A stretch of DNA of 64,000 nucleotides from an uncultured Roseovarius sp. (lineage in GTDB: Bacteria > Pseudomonadota > Alphaproteobacteria > Rhodobacterales > Rhodobacteraceae). The notes beneath the pieces are model-generated. The model ran no database searches, was not told the DNA's origin, and saw only the letters and a list, made by a program, of their open reading frames with translations. The translations under genes were made by a program, and so were the position numbers. The first letter of the stretch is position 1; every line of letters starts with the position of its first letter. This document shows positions 53,396 through 62,383 of this stretch, piece by piece. The stretch covers positions 238,366 to 302,365 of the forward strand of contig OX638333.1 of assembly GCA_951812895.1 (NCBI GenBank). The letters are read 5' to 3'.

Positions 53396-54409
53396 TTAAC
53401 TTTCTTCCGCCCACCCTCTTCGGAAGGACGACGGAGATTCTCCAAATCTTTTCTTGAACCGCACTGTCAGCTGGGTTGAGCTTCCAAATCCCGTGGCCGC
53501 TGCGATCTGGGCCACGGTCATTTCGGTTTCGTTAAGCAAAGCATGCGCGCGGGAAACGCGAAGCTCAATATAAAACTGAACCGGTGAAACCTCGACATAT
53601 TTCTGAAAAAGCCGCTCCAGTTGCCGCCGTGATATCTGCACACGCTCGGCGATTTCCGTGATCTCGAATGGTTCCTCGATGTTTTCATGCATGATCTGCA
53701 TCGCGTTGATCAGATTCTGATTGCGACTGCCAAGAGCCACAGAAAACGCAGATTTCTGCAGTGACTTACGATTATTGGACCTGAAGTGAATGCACATATC
53801 CGACACGATAATCGCCAGGTCATTTCCATAGTCGGATTCGATCATATCCAGCAGCATATCTGTCGCGGCGCTTCCACCGCCGCATGTCATAAGTTCGTTG
53901 TCCATCTCATAGAGATTGGTCGACGGCTCAAGACCGTCAAAATGCTCGGTAAATGCGGGCTGGTTTTCCCAATGCAGTGTAAAATTCTTGCCGTGCAGGG
54001 CGCCCGATTTCGCCAGCGCAAACGCGCCGGTACATATCCCGCCAAGCTTGCAGCCAAATGCGCGCTGACGGTTGATCCATGCCAGGATCCTCGGGTTAGT
54101 GCTCTCTGCAGGTTCAATTCCCGAACAGACAAACAATCTGGTCGACCTCGGCAGGTTTTCAAGCGCCATATCCGGCGCAATCTCAACGCTGTTGGAACAT
54201 TGAACAGGCTTGCCGTCCTCCGAAATAAGAAACCAGCGATAAAGTTCTTTGTTGGTAATCTGGTTGGCGATCCTAAGAGGCTCAAGAGCCGCACTAAAGG
54301 CAAGCATGGTCAGTTTGGGCAGCAAAAGGAAATAAATATCCTTTGGGGGCCCATCATAATTGATCCGAAAATTCGCCGCTCCTTTTGGAACGAAATTCTT
54401 TAATTTCAT
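53396..54409 (-). CDS. GlxA-family (DJ-1/PfpI plus AraC) transcriptional regulator
   Basis: A 337-residue regulator with an N-terminal class I amidotransferase-like domain (about residues 20-190; FVCSGIEP and KLGGICTGAFALAKSG, with Cys in the nucleophile-elbow position) and a C-terminal AraC helix-turn-helix pair (about 230-335; ISRRQLERLFQKYVEVSP and TGFGSSTQLTVRFKKRFG). Relatives sense choline, betaine, carnitine or arginine. It is downstream of nhaC, separated by a 28-bp palindrome. The ATG at 54409 follows GAGGACACTC. Confidence 0.88.
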   Translation of the reverse strand: MKLKNFVPKGAANFRINYDGPPKDIYFLLLPKLTMLAFSAALEPLRIANQITNKELYRWFLISEDGKPVQCSNSVEIAPDMALENLPRSTRLFVCSGIEPAESTNPRILAWINRQRAFGCKLGGICTGAFALAKSGALHGKNFTLHWENQPAFTEHFDGLEPSTNLYEMDNELMTCGGGSAATDMLLDMIESDYGNDLAIIVSDMCIHFRSNNRKSLQKSAFSVALGSRNQNLINAMQIMHENIEEPFEITEIAERVQISRRQLERLFQKYVEVSPVQFYIELRVSRAHALLNETEMTVAQIAAATGFGSSTQLTVRFKKRFGESPSSFRRGWAEES

Positions 54410-54446
54410 GCTGAGTGTCCTCAAACACTGCGCCTTTGGGCGTGGG

Positions 54447-54474
54447 CGTACCAGGGCCAGCTGGCCCTGGTACG
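54447..54474. terminator. Perfect 28-bp palindrome between nhaC and the GlxA-type regulator
   Basis: The arms CGTACCAGGGCCAG and CTGGCCCTGGTACG meet with no spacer. It lies 9 bp after the nhaC stop and 37 bp before the regulator ATG. As RNA it forms a strong stem that could attenuate read-through from nhaC. There is no T-run on the minus strand. As DNA it could be a binding site. Confidence 0.55.
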
Positions 54475-54482
54475 ACTCAGGT

Positions 54483-55955
54483 TTAGGTGTTCAACTCGGC
54501 GACAGGCTCACCACTGTCTTCCCAGGAACGCATCTCTTCTTCGGTGGCCTTGGGCGAGAAGAGCCCTGTCATTGCGTAGAAGATACCAATGACCGGCGAC
54601 AGCCAGCAGGCAAATGCAAGCGGAATATAGAGAAGGTTCTCAAAATTCCCGTCTGCAATTCCCAGGCCAAGTGCCGTGATGACAAAGGCACCACCCGCGT
54701 TCCAAGGGATCAGAGGAGAGACGAGCGTGCCGCCCTCTTCAATCGCCCGCGACAGGTTCAATGGCGAATATCCCATGCCGCGGTAAACCGGGGCATACAT
54801 CCGACCGGGCAGCGCGATTGACAGATACGGGTCACCTGCAACGGTGTTGGTTGCAACCGATGTCAGAATTGCAGAGGTCTGAATGCCTGCAAAGGATTTC
54901 ACTTTTGAAATGATCACAGCAATGATCGCCTGCAAACAGCCGACACGCTCCAGCGCGCCACCAAAACCCAGGGCCAGCAGAACCAAAGAGATGGTCCACA
55001 TCATCGACTGAATACCACCACGGTTCAGCAGCGGATCAATCTCGGCCACGCCGGTATCGATCGAATATCCGCTGTTTGCAAAGGTAAAGGTTTCGTGCAG
55101 TCCTGCACCCTGGCAGAAGATAGCCATGATACCACCAACAACGGCACCGGCAAACAGCGACGGGATTGGCGGCTTTTTCATAACGGCCAGCACAATGACC
55201 AACGCCGCAGGAAGCAGCATCAGGGGTGAAATCCAGAATGCGTTCTCAAGCGCAGAAGTGATGATATCAATCCGCTCGAACGACACTTGCGAGGTATCGA
55301 TGACGGTGTAGCCGACCACAAAATAGATCACCAACGCAATCAGCATCGCCGGCACCGTGGTGGGCAACATGTTGCGAATGTGATCGAACAGGTTGGTTCC
55401 TGTCACAGCCGGGGCCAGGTTCGTCGTATCCGACAGGGGTGAAATTTTGTCGCCGAAGAACGCGCCGGACACAACCGCGCCTGCTGTCCAGTACATCGGA
55501 ATACCAAAGCCCGCGCCGATACCCATCAGCGCCAGGCCAACGGTACCGGTTGTTCCCCAGGATGTCCCCAACGACACTGAAACGATCGCACATAACAGCA
55601 TGCCAGCAGCAAGGAACATTTCAGGTGAGAGGATTTTCAGCCCGTAATAGATAAGAGTTGGAACCGTACCACTGGCAATCCAGACACCAATGATCATACC
55701 GACCGTGATCAGGATCGACACAGAAGGAAGCGAAATGTTGATTACGTGAAACACGCCTTCTTCGATATTTGGCCATTTATGACCCAGTTTCAGGCCTACA
55801 ATGCCTGTAATCGCAATACCGAATGCCAATGGGATATGGGGTGTAAAGTCCCCGAAGTAAAACAGCTGTATCCCCAGGACGATCAGCGTCAGCAAAATCG
55901 GTATCAAAGCCAACCCAAAACCGGGCTGCCTTATGTTTGTATCCGTTTCAGACAT
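54483..55955 (-). CDS. nhaC: NhaC-family Na+/H+ antiporter
   Basis: A 490-residue inner-membrane transporter with about a dozen hydrophobic segments. NhaC features are SVSLGTSWGTTGTVGLALMG, SGAFFGDKISPLSDTTNLAP, VATNTVAGDPYLSIALPGRMY and EEGGTLVSPLIPWNAGG. Some members carry organic substrates, so an alternative is an osmolyte or amino-acid antiporter. It is followed by the GlxA-type regulator on the same strand. Confidence 0.9.
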   Translation of the reverse strand: MSETDTNIRQPGFGLALIPILLTLIVLGIQLFYFGDFTPHIPLAFGIAITGIVGLKLGHKWPNIEEGVFHVINISLPSVSILITVGMIIGVWIASGTVPTLIYYGLKILSPEMFLAAGMLLCAIVSVSLGTSWGTTGTVGLALMGIGAGFGIPMYWTAGAVVSGAFFGDKISPLSDTTNLAPAVTGTNLFDHIRNMLPTTVPAMLIALVIYFVVGYTVIDTSQVSFERIDIITSALENAFWISPLMLLPAALVIVLAVMKKPPIPSLFAGAVVGGIMAIFCQGAGLHETFTFANSGYSIDTGVAEIDPLLNRGGIQSMMWTISLVLLALGFGGALERVGCLQAIIAVIISKVKSFAGIQTSAILTSVATNTVAGDPYLSIALPGRMYAPVYRGMGYSPLNLSRAIEEGGTLVSPLIPWNAGGAFVITALGLGIADGNFENLLYIPLAFACWLSPVIGIFYAMTGLFSPKATEEEMRSWEDSGEPVAELNT

Positions 55956-56285
55956 TTGGATGTCTCCCTTTCTTGTCCCTCAAACGTTGTTGATTGACGG
56001 AAAACACCAGATTTTGCGTCATGAGACTCCATGTCTGTGCGCACATCTTTTAAGAGTTTGCGACATCGGATTACATTGGAGTGTGTGGCGCCGCGCCATC
56101 GAAACCGCCACTTCTGCGGCAGCGCTGTTTTCGGTAATACGCAGAGATAGCGACATTACCTGTACCGCCCTGCTGCACCTCTTGTGCAGCTCTCCAATGG
56201 CATGAGGTGATCTGTTAGGGTTAATGTCTTGGAGGTTGGGAATTAAGCCAATGCTGCGGATTTCAAGACACCGCTCTGCCCGTCA
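55956..56285. other. Intergenic region upstream of nhaC
   Basis: No gene is supported. A 7-bp stem GCTGCAC-CTCTT-GTGCAGC (56172-56190) lies about 100 nt beyond the GT10 stop and could be its terminator. The rest should contain the nhaC promoter, which I could not place. Confidence 0.45.
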
Positions 56286-57188
56286 TTATGCTTTCCGACC
56301 GCTTGACGGAGCATCAGGCACCGGCCGGTCTTCAAGCACCGCTTTTGCGGCGCGACCCATGTAATCGCTGTACGCGTCCGCTGTCTCCACAGCTGCGTTC
56401 AACCCGGGCAAGCGCTCGGAATAATTTTCCGCGGACATACCCTGCACCGCCGTGCGCACCTCCGCCTCGGTCTCACAGATCACCATGCCGGACGTATCCA
56501 TGAAATCCCCGATGTTAGGACATCCCCAATAGATTGGCACAGTCCGGCACAGGATGGCGTCAATCAGTTTTTCGGAAAAATAATTCCGCTCGCGCACATT
56601 CTCGATCACAATGGAATACCTGTAGGGTGCAAGCCCCTCTGCCTTGGCGTCAAAGGGTTTGTATCCAAGGCCCATCACCTCTACGTCCAATCCCTCATCG
56701 CGCACCCAGTTTACTGTGTTGTGGCGCAGCATATGCCCTTCTTGCGAGCGCTTGCCCGAAGCTATCAGCGAACACATCGCCGATTTCTTAATTTGCAGAT
56801 CGCGCCACTCCGGCACCCAGGTGCTTCCCAACGGAAAGAACAGACCATTGGGAATGCGGCGCAACAAATCTTCATCCCCCGTCAGCACCCGGTGAAATCG
56901 CCTGTGCGACCAGCGCAGCTTTTTCATATGCTGCCCATGGATGGCCGCGGGTTCAAGGATCATCACGGACACTTTCGCTCGCGTACCAAAGCCGGGGCGA
57001 ATATGCATGCTGTTACGCGGCAGCATAATCAGATGATCGTCGAGGGCCAGATCGGCCAGCGTTCCGCCATCCAATCGTGCAGGCCGCCCCAGCGGCCACG
57101 CCAGCCGGTCAAGCGCAATGCCTTTAGGTCGGGCCCCCAGCTTTACATCATGGGGCAGAATGGCAACTGCCGGGCTATTGTCTGACAT
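56286..57188 (-). CDS. Glycosyltransferase family 10 (fucosyltransferase-like)
   Basis: A 300-residue cytoplasmic protein. The C-terminal GT10 signature is RYSIVIENVRERNYFSEKLI, followed by CRTVPIYWGCPNIGDFMD, matching the GDP-sugar-binding loop of alpha-1,3-fucosyltransferases. The N-terminal half is poorly conserved. The donor may be GDP-fucose or another GDP-sugar. It follows the asparagine-synthetase-like gene by 91 bp. A role in surface polysaccharide decoration is likely. Confidence 0.82.
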   Translation of the reverse strand: MSDNSPAVAILPHDVKLGARPKGIALDRLAWPLGRPARLDGGTLADLALDDHLIMLPRNSMHIRPGFGTRAKVSVMILEPAAIHGQHMKKLRWSHRRFHRVLTGDEDLLRRIPNGLFFPLGSTWVPEWRDLQIKKSAMCSLIASGKRSQEGHMLRHNTVNWVRDEGLDVEVMGLGYKPFDAKAEGLAPYRYSIVIENVRERNYFSEKLIDAILCRTVPIYWGCPNIGDFMDTSGMVICETEAEVRTAVQGMSAENYSERLPGLNAAVETADAYSDYMGRAAKAVLEDRPVPDAPSSGRKA

Positions 57189-57279
57189 TAAGCGCTCCGC
57201 AAATCTTTAGCGGTCATAGGGACAAAACAGACCCGGGGCAATTGCCCGTCACACTCTTTGTCCACACTGGCTCTTTTGC

Positions 57280-58803
57280 CTACCTGACGGTCGAAAAGAC
57301 CGCGCCCTGTTCTGCCTGTGCATCGTCTTGCATAGTGCTGCCGACCGGCGCGCTTGCCTGGTGAAGCTCTTCCAACAAAGCATGAGCAAATCCTGGGGAA
57401 GATCTGAATGTCAGCGGCAGCATCAACGCCAGCTCTATCAACCGGCGATCACTCAGCAGATTGACCGAGAATTGATCTGCAAACCCGTAATAGGACACCG
57501 CGCGCGCTGGCATATGTCGCTCAAGCTGTAGCAACTCCGGCGTCACCCGCCGCAATGATTTAGGCAAACTATCCTGCCAACGCTGCACCTCTGTCCCATA
57601 TTCTTCCAGCTCTTCTGCAACCGGAACGTGCCCCAACGCCGCGTCCAGAGCCGCGTCACGACCCGGCGAACGGCCCAATAGTCGTGACCACCAGCTACGA
57701 TGCCACCCGGTTTGCAGCACATCAAATCCATCCGTCTGCAGCAGCAAATGGCGCTCCTTCATCAACTGGTCAAGGCCAAACACCACTGCATTCGGAGCCC
57801 GGTACGCTGTACTTGTCCGCAGCCAAAAGAGCCGTTTTCGATTGCGTCGATCCGGCTTTTTATCTCCGTGTAAACGCGCCACATCTGTGCGTTTGAGATA
57901 ATCAAGCGTCACATCGGGTGTATTTTCCATCGCGAGTGCCGCGGCATCACACGCATGCTCATCATCGCCTTGGACACAGCAGAACTGGCTGATTTTGCTC
58001 TCATGTCCGCGTATCGCGCTTAGCGTGATATGAGATGTCACATCCCCACTGACTGGCAAAACACTGTTACAGCCTGACAAAAGCGCATTCACCACCGCAC
58101 GCTGACGTGCTGCCATTTCTGCAATCACAATACGCGTTCTGACCCGTCGTTTGACCGCCGTACCCAAAGCACTTCCAAGCGGCCAGCACCGCCGAAGCGA
58201 AAAATCTGACAGATCAAGCACATGATTGGCTGGCATCAGCCTGACGCCGCTGTGTGATGTACGCCCCATCGGGAAAACCCGAATGGCCTCTTCCGGAACC
58301 GCTGCTGGCGGGCCGATCAACTCGTTTTCATTGTCCGGCGCGTGCTCAGATGCCAGGAAAACCGATGACCCGGCCAATCGCTCTTTTGCATTGTAGAATG
58401 TCGCAAGCTGGGCCATCGGGTCAAACCACAACTGCGCCTTGCCGCTAACAAGCGTCAGAGCCAGATAGCGCCCGGACGTATATGTCAGAAAATCTTCCAA
58501 CTGCGCCTTGAACTGGCTCTGCTCACTATTGAGACGGCTAAAACTATCAGGTGCGACCAGTTGCCCGGCTCCATCGACACCGATCCCAAGGAACAGTCCA
58601 AACAACCGATCGGATGCATCCCGCATTGGGATGCATTCCAAGCGCTGACCGTGATGCAAAACCCAATCGTCCAGGTGCTGCGCGGTCATACCTGGCACAT
58701 CGGCCTCGGTATCCTGCGTCAATACAAACTGATTGGAAAACAAAATTTCGGGGTCCAGCCCCTTACTCTCACAGCGGCGCACCGCTTCCAGCATTCCGGC
58801 CAT
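57280..58803 (-). CDS. Asparagine-synthetase-like protein, degenerate
   Basis: A 507-residue protein that resembles glutamine-dependent asparagine synthetases in layout. The first half (about 1-215) has the beta-rich form of the glutaminase domain without the N-terminal catalytic Cys. The second half has VLPVSGDVTSHITLSAIRG, a weakened form of the SGGxDS pyrophosphate loop. It may use another substrate or be inactive. Such proteins sit in capsule and exopolysaccharide loci, which fits the adjacent GT10 gene. Confidence in the fold is moderate. Confidence 0.55.
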   Translation of the reverse strand: MAGMLEAVRRCESKGLDPEILFSNQFVLTQDTEADVPGMTAQHLDDWVLHHGQRLECIPMRDASDRLFGLFLGIGVDGAGQLVAPDSFSRLNSEQSQFKAQLEDFLTYTSGRYLALTLVSGKAQLWFDPMAQLATFYNAKERLAGSSVFLASEHAPDNENELIGPPAAVPEEAIRVFPMGRTSHSGVRLMPANHVLDLSDFSLRRCWPLGSALGTAVKRRVRTRIVIAEMAARQRAVVNALLSGCNSVLPVSGDVTSHITLSAIRGHESKISQFCCVQGDDEHACDAAALAMENTPDVTLDYLKRTDVARLHGDKKPDRRNRKRLFWLRTSTAYRAPNAVVFGLDQLMKERHLLLQTDGFDVLQTGWHRSWWSRLLGRSPGRDAALDAALGHVPVAEELEEYGTEVQRWQDSLPKSLRRVTPELLQLERHMPARAVSYYGFADQFSVNLLSDRRLIELALMLPLTFRSSPGFAHALLEELHQASAPVGSTMQDDAQAEQGAVFSTVR

Positions 58804-58939
58804 TTTACCGCCTCATCGCCTGTTTCTGCCATATCCAAAGGACCCTTCTGTCGGGGCCGCAATTGAGGCAAACTACCACATATGGGGGAAATTACAAAAC
58901 CGACGCGTATTTATGGGTGAAATGTGATGCAGGAATGAC

Positions 58940-59824
58940 TCACAAATGCAGCCGCCCGGACATCAATACATGACCCTGCCCCGCCACACACACACCGGTG
59001 ATCGCATCACGTGGCCCCAGAACCTCAACCTTTGCCTGCCCCGGGCGGCCCATCCAGTGCCCTTGCTCTGCGATGTAATCCGGCCGTTCGATCAAACCGT
59101 TTTTCCAAAGATACGAGGCCACCGCCCCGGTCGCAGACCCGGTGAACGGATCCTCAGGCGGGCTAGGCGGCGCCAATAAAAGCCGCCCAAATGTATCGCC
59201 CTGCATTGTCGCCCCCTCCAGTGTGACCCAATAGGGTTCCAGCATATCGGTACCGGCATAGCCCAGTTCTGCAGCTATATCGGCCAGCATCGGCACGTTC
59301 AGCTTTGCCCGGCGCAATGCGTCGTGATCACGCAACACCGTAATAGCAAAGGGCAAACCGGTCGAAACGATCTGAGGATCGGCAATAATGTCATCCGGAT
59401 CCAGACCACCAACCTTTGCAATGACTTCTCGTGGCAATACCCGACCAAACTCGGGCGCAACCTGTGTCATCGTGATCAACGGACCACCGCTTGCCTGTTT
59501 GATCTCAATCGGGACAAGACCCGCACCGGTTTCCAGCGTAAAAGTGTTCGTCGCGATCCTTTCCCGCGAAAGCAATGCGGCAACCGTGGCGATGGTCGGA
59601 TGTCCGGCAAACGGAATTTCCCGGCTCGCCAGAAAATACCGCACCCTGAAGTCCGCCACATCCGAGGCTTCAACAAACGTACATTCCACCAGCGACGTTT
59701 CTTTGACATAGCAACAGCAGGTCTCTGCATTCAACGCAGCCGCATCATGTACAACAGCACAGCCGTTGCCACCAAAGGGTTCACTGGTAAACCCGTCAAC
59801 CCAGTCAAAGTCAAAGCTTGGCAT
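58940..59824 (-). CDS. PhzF-family isomerase/epimerase
   Basis: A 294-residue PhzF-fold protein. Motifs are WVDGFTSEPFGGNGCAVVHDA, CTFVEASDVADFRVRYF, REIPFAGHPTIAT and the C-terminal FTGSATGAVASYLWKNG. The catalytic Glu is expected in the PhzF position but was not certain. No phenazine genes are near, so it probably acts in other small-molecule metabolism. I start at 59824 with AGGAGGTAAGG upstream. The longer frame to 59902 would cross the tandem repeat. Confidence 0.87.
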   Translation of the reverse strand: MPSFDFDWVDGFTSEPFGGNGCAVVHDAAALNAETCCCYVKETSLVECTFVEASDVADFRVRYFLASREIPFAGHPTIATVAALLSRERIATNTFTLETGAGLVPIEIKQASGGPLITMTQVAPEFGRVLPREVIAKVGGLDPDDIIADPQIVSTGLPFAITVLRDHDALRRAKLNVPMLADIAAELGYAGTDMLEPYWVTLEGATMQGDTFGRLLLAPPSPPEDPFTGSATGAVASYLWKNGLIERPDYIAEQGHWMGRPGQAKVEVLGPRDAITGVCVAGQGHVLMSGRLHL

Positions 59825-59835
59825 AACCTTACCTC

Positions 59836-59879
59836 CTGAGTCCCAGATTTCACCGTACTGAGTCCCAGATTTCACCGTA
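59836..59879. repeat. Perfect tandem duplication of 22 bp in the phzF leader
   Basis: The 22-bp unit CTGAGTCCCAGATTTCACCG plus TA occurs twice with no spacer (59836-59857 and 59858-59879). It lies 12 bp upstream of the phzF ATG and covers the region just before its Shine-Dalgarno. The identity of the copies suggests a recent slippage event or a duplicated operator. Confidence 0.8.
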
Positions 59880-59927
59880 AGCCAGCGCCAAGATAGGCCC
59901 AACGCCGTTTTCAGCTAGGTCCAGACC

Positions 59928-60752
59928 CTATGACACCTGCGGCGCCAGCCATGGAAACGACCGTTCACTCGCTTTTCGCCAACTCAGAAACGAACGACGG
60001 GTAAAATCCACCGCACCACCAACCGGATAAAGCGTTGTAGTAGCGGATAAATCGGAAACCATTTGCTCCGGCAAATAGGCAGATCCGCCATGTTTGGCGA
60101 GATACGAGAATGCCCAATCGGGTGTGCTGAACGCCATTGATGCGGTTTCATCCCCGGGCCACACCTCGGCATGCCAACTTCGGAAATCGGGGCCATAGTC
60201 CACAAATACATAACCCGGATCCCATCGCATCACCTCTCTGGGCTGTGTTGAGTACTGAACCAGCTTGTCAGAGGCAAACAACCGGCTTTCAACTTCCGGT
60301 CCGATCATTGGCTCGGACAACAATGCAGCATCACTTAACCCGCTTTGTAACCAGCGCCGCGCATCTTCCGCCAACCCGGCCCAAACCTCGGTTGCGGTCT
60401 CAGTGTGCCCTACACGCACCTCTTCGATCCAGCGTTGCCCCAACCCCGGCCATAGGGCAGGGGCACAGACGAAACTGAACAAACGTGTCACACCCTGTGG
60501 CAAATTGGCCTGCGCACGCGCGCCCGACCACGCGCTGACAATCACCTCTGCCCTGTCAATAAACGCATATCCCGCCTTGGTCAGCGTCGCCCCTTTTCGT
60601 GACCGGTTCAGCAATTCTGCACCCAATGCCCGGTCCAGACTGTCCAACCGTGCCGTCACGGCAGATTGGGTAATGTTTAACTCTTCCGCCGCACGGTTCA
60701 GGTTTCGCATGCGCACAACCGTCAGAAATGTCTGTATCGCCTGAATATTCAT
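59928..60752 (-). CDS. LysR-family transcriptional regulator
   Basis: A 274-residue regulator. The N-terminal helix-turn-helix is AIQTFLTVVRMRNLNRAAEE, then LNITQSAVTARLDSLDRALG and ELLNRSRKGATLTKAG. The C-terminal effector domain is shorter than usual by about 20 residues. It is divergent from the luciferase-like monooxygenase cassette, 97 bp away, so it probably controls it. The phzF gene follows on the same strand. Confidence 0.9.
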   Translation of the reverse strand: MNIQAIQTFLTVVRMRNLNRAAEELNITQSAVTARLDSLDRALGAELLNRSRKGATLTKAGYAFIDRAEVIVSAWSGARAQANLPQGVTRLFSFVCAPALWPGLGQRWIEEVRVGHTETATEVWAGLAEDARRWLQSGLSDAALLSEPMIGPEVESRLFASDKLVQYSTQPREVMRWDPGYVFVDYGPDFRSWHAEVWPGDETASMAFSTPDWAFSYLAKHGGSAYLPEQMVSDLSATTTLYPVGGAVDFTRRSFLSWRKASERSFPWLAPQVS

Positions 60753-60849
60753 AGCCTATAGTGCAATTTTTTTGACCTTATTTATAGATTAAATCCGTTT
60801 TCCTGATTCATGTTTTTCTGGCATTGTGACCGGGAATAGGAGAACCCAC

Positions 60850-61887
60850 ATGGAATTCAGCATTCAGCTTTCGGCAGATTACCCGGACAAATCCTATGGT
60901 AGTGAGCAGGTTTATAAGGATATGCTCAAACAGGCCGTGCTGTCGGACCAGCTGGGATATGACGCTGTTTCCCTGACTGAACACCACCTCATCAACTGTC
61001 TGATGATGCCGGCCCCACTGACCTTTGCAACCAAGATCGCGGCGCATACCTCCCGGGTGAAAATCATGACTTCCGTGGTGGTTCTTCCCCTCCACGACAT
61101 GCGCGTTTATGCCGGAGAGGTGGTCGTCGCCGATATCTTTACCGAAGGCCGGCTAATGCTGGGCGTCGGGCGCGGTGCTTTTGCCTATGAAATGAACCGC
61201 CTGGGCGTGACGATGGACGAAACACAGGCGCGGTTCAATGAATCGCTCGACGTGTTACAGGCCCTGCTGACCCGTGAAGAGGTGTCCTGGGACGGTGATT
61301 ACTACCAGTTCGAGCCTCTCACCATAATGCCGCGCCCCGTGCGTAATATCGAGATGATGATGGCCGTGATGAATCCCGAGGGTATCTATCACTGCACAAA
61401 GCGTGGTTTTCATATTCAAACCACACCTCTGTCCGGCAATCACCAGCTGTTGCTCGATCAGGTGGGCGGGTTCAACCGGGCCAAAGAGGAAATGGAGGAC
61501 GCCGGCGAACATCTGACGCTTACCCTGTCCCGCGTGGCCCATCTGGCCAAAACCCCGGCTGAGCGGCAGGCAAAGGTCGAAGCCGCCCACAGATATTACG
61601 GGCGTTTCGACAATGTCTTTACCGGACCCGGAATCGTCGATAACGGTATGATACGAGAGTTGCCATGCAACACACCGTTGGATGAATTGGGAGAAAGCCT
61701 TTTGATCTGCACACCGCAAGAGATGATCGACAAACTGGCGCCCTATGCAGAGCTGGGCATTGACCGGGTGATCCTGAACGTAAATTTCGGGCTGGATACT
61801 AACGATACGCTTGATGCGATTCAGTGTTTCGCAGAAGAGGTCATGCCTCATTTCTCAGCTCCGCAAACCGGGATCGCTGCGCAATGA
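60850..61887 (+). CDS. LLM-class (luciferase-like) flavin-dependent monooxygenase
   Basis: A 345-residue FMNH2-dependent monooxygenase with a TIM-barrel fold. It has GYDAVSLTEHHLINCLMMPA, TSVVVLPLHDMRVYAGEVVV and TEGRLMLGVGRGAFAYEMNR, all typical of bacterial luciferase alpha-like enzymes. It needs reduced FMN, which the next gene can supply. The substrate may be an aliphatic sulfur compound or a ketone, but nothing proves this. The ATG at 60850 has AATAGGAGAACCCAC before it. Confidence 0.88.
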   Translation: MEFSIQLSADYPDKSYGSEQVYKDMLKQAVLSDQLGYDAVSLTEHHLINCLMMPAPLTFATKIAAHTSRVKIMTSVVVLPLHDMRVYAGEVVVADIFTEGRLMLGVGRGAFAYEMNRLGVTMDETQARFNESLDVLQALLTREEVSWDGDYYQFEPLTIMPRPVRNIEMMMAVMNPEGIYHCTKRGFHIQTTPLSGNHQLLLDQVGGFNRAKEEMEDAGEHLTLTLSRVAHLAKTPAERQAKVEAAHRYYGRFDNVFTGPGIVDNGMIRELPCNTPLDELGESLLICTPQEMIDKLAPYAELGIDRVILNVNFGLDTNDTLDAIQCFAEEVMPHFSAPQTGIAAQ

Positions 61888-62363
61888 GCACTGCGAGAGA
61901 AGCGTTTATCGCAGCTATGCGACAGGTGGCCTCTACCGTAACTGTGGTGACAACGGATGGCCCGGCTGGCAAAGCAGGCGCAACAGTCAGCGCTTTTTCT
62001 TCGCTTTCCGCCGATCCGCCCTCGGTACTGGTCTGCCTCAGGTCCGCCAGCAAGATCGCACAAACCGTCGCCGGAAACGGCACATTCTGCGTTAACATCC
62101 TGCCCGAAGATGGCTCTGATCTGGCAGTGCTGTTTGCCGGCGCGGTCGAGGATCGCTTCGCCGGGCTCGACAGCACTGATACAGAGTTCGGCCCGACCCT
62201 GCCCCGCGCAACCGCCTTTGCCTGTTCGCTCAATCACCGCCACGTGCATGGCAGTCATGACATTTGCATCGGCGACGTGGTTGCAATCTCTGACGCAGGT
62301 GAGAAACCCCTGACCTACATGAGCGGCGCCTTTCATATCGTACGGCCCAAGGCAGAAACCTGA
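61884..62363 (+). CDS. Flavin reductase (HpaC/RutF-like)
   Basis: A 159-residue FMN reductase of the short flavin-reductase family. Motifs are FIAAMRQVASTVTVVTTDGP and AFSSLSADPPSVLVCLR, then GTFCVNIL. It reduces FMN with NAD(P)H for the partner monooxygenase. Its start overlaps the monooxygenase stop as ATGA, so the two are translationally coupled. I start at 61884 (MSTAREA). Confidence 0.9.
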   Translation: MSTAREAFIAAMRQVASTVTVVTTDGPAGKAGATVSAFSSLSADPPSVLVCLRSASKIAQTVAGNGTFCVNILPEDGSDLAVLFAGAVEDRFAGLDSTDTEFGPTLPRATAFACSLNHRHVHGSHDICIGDVVAISDAGEKPLTYMSGAFHIVRPKAET

Positions 62364-62383
62364 TCAACGAAAGCTTTGGTGAC

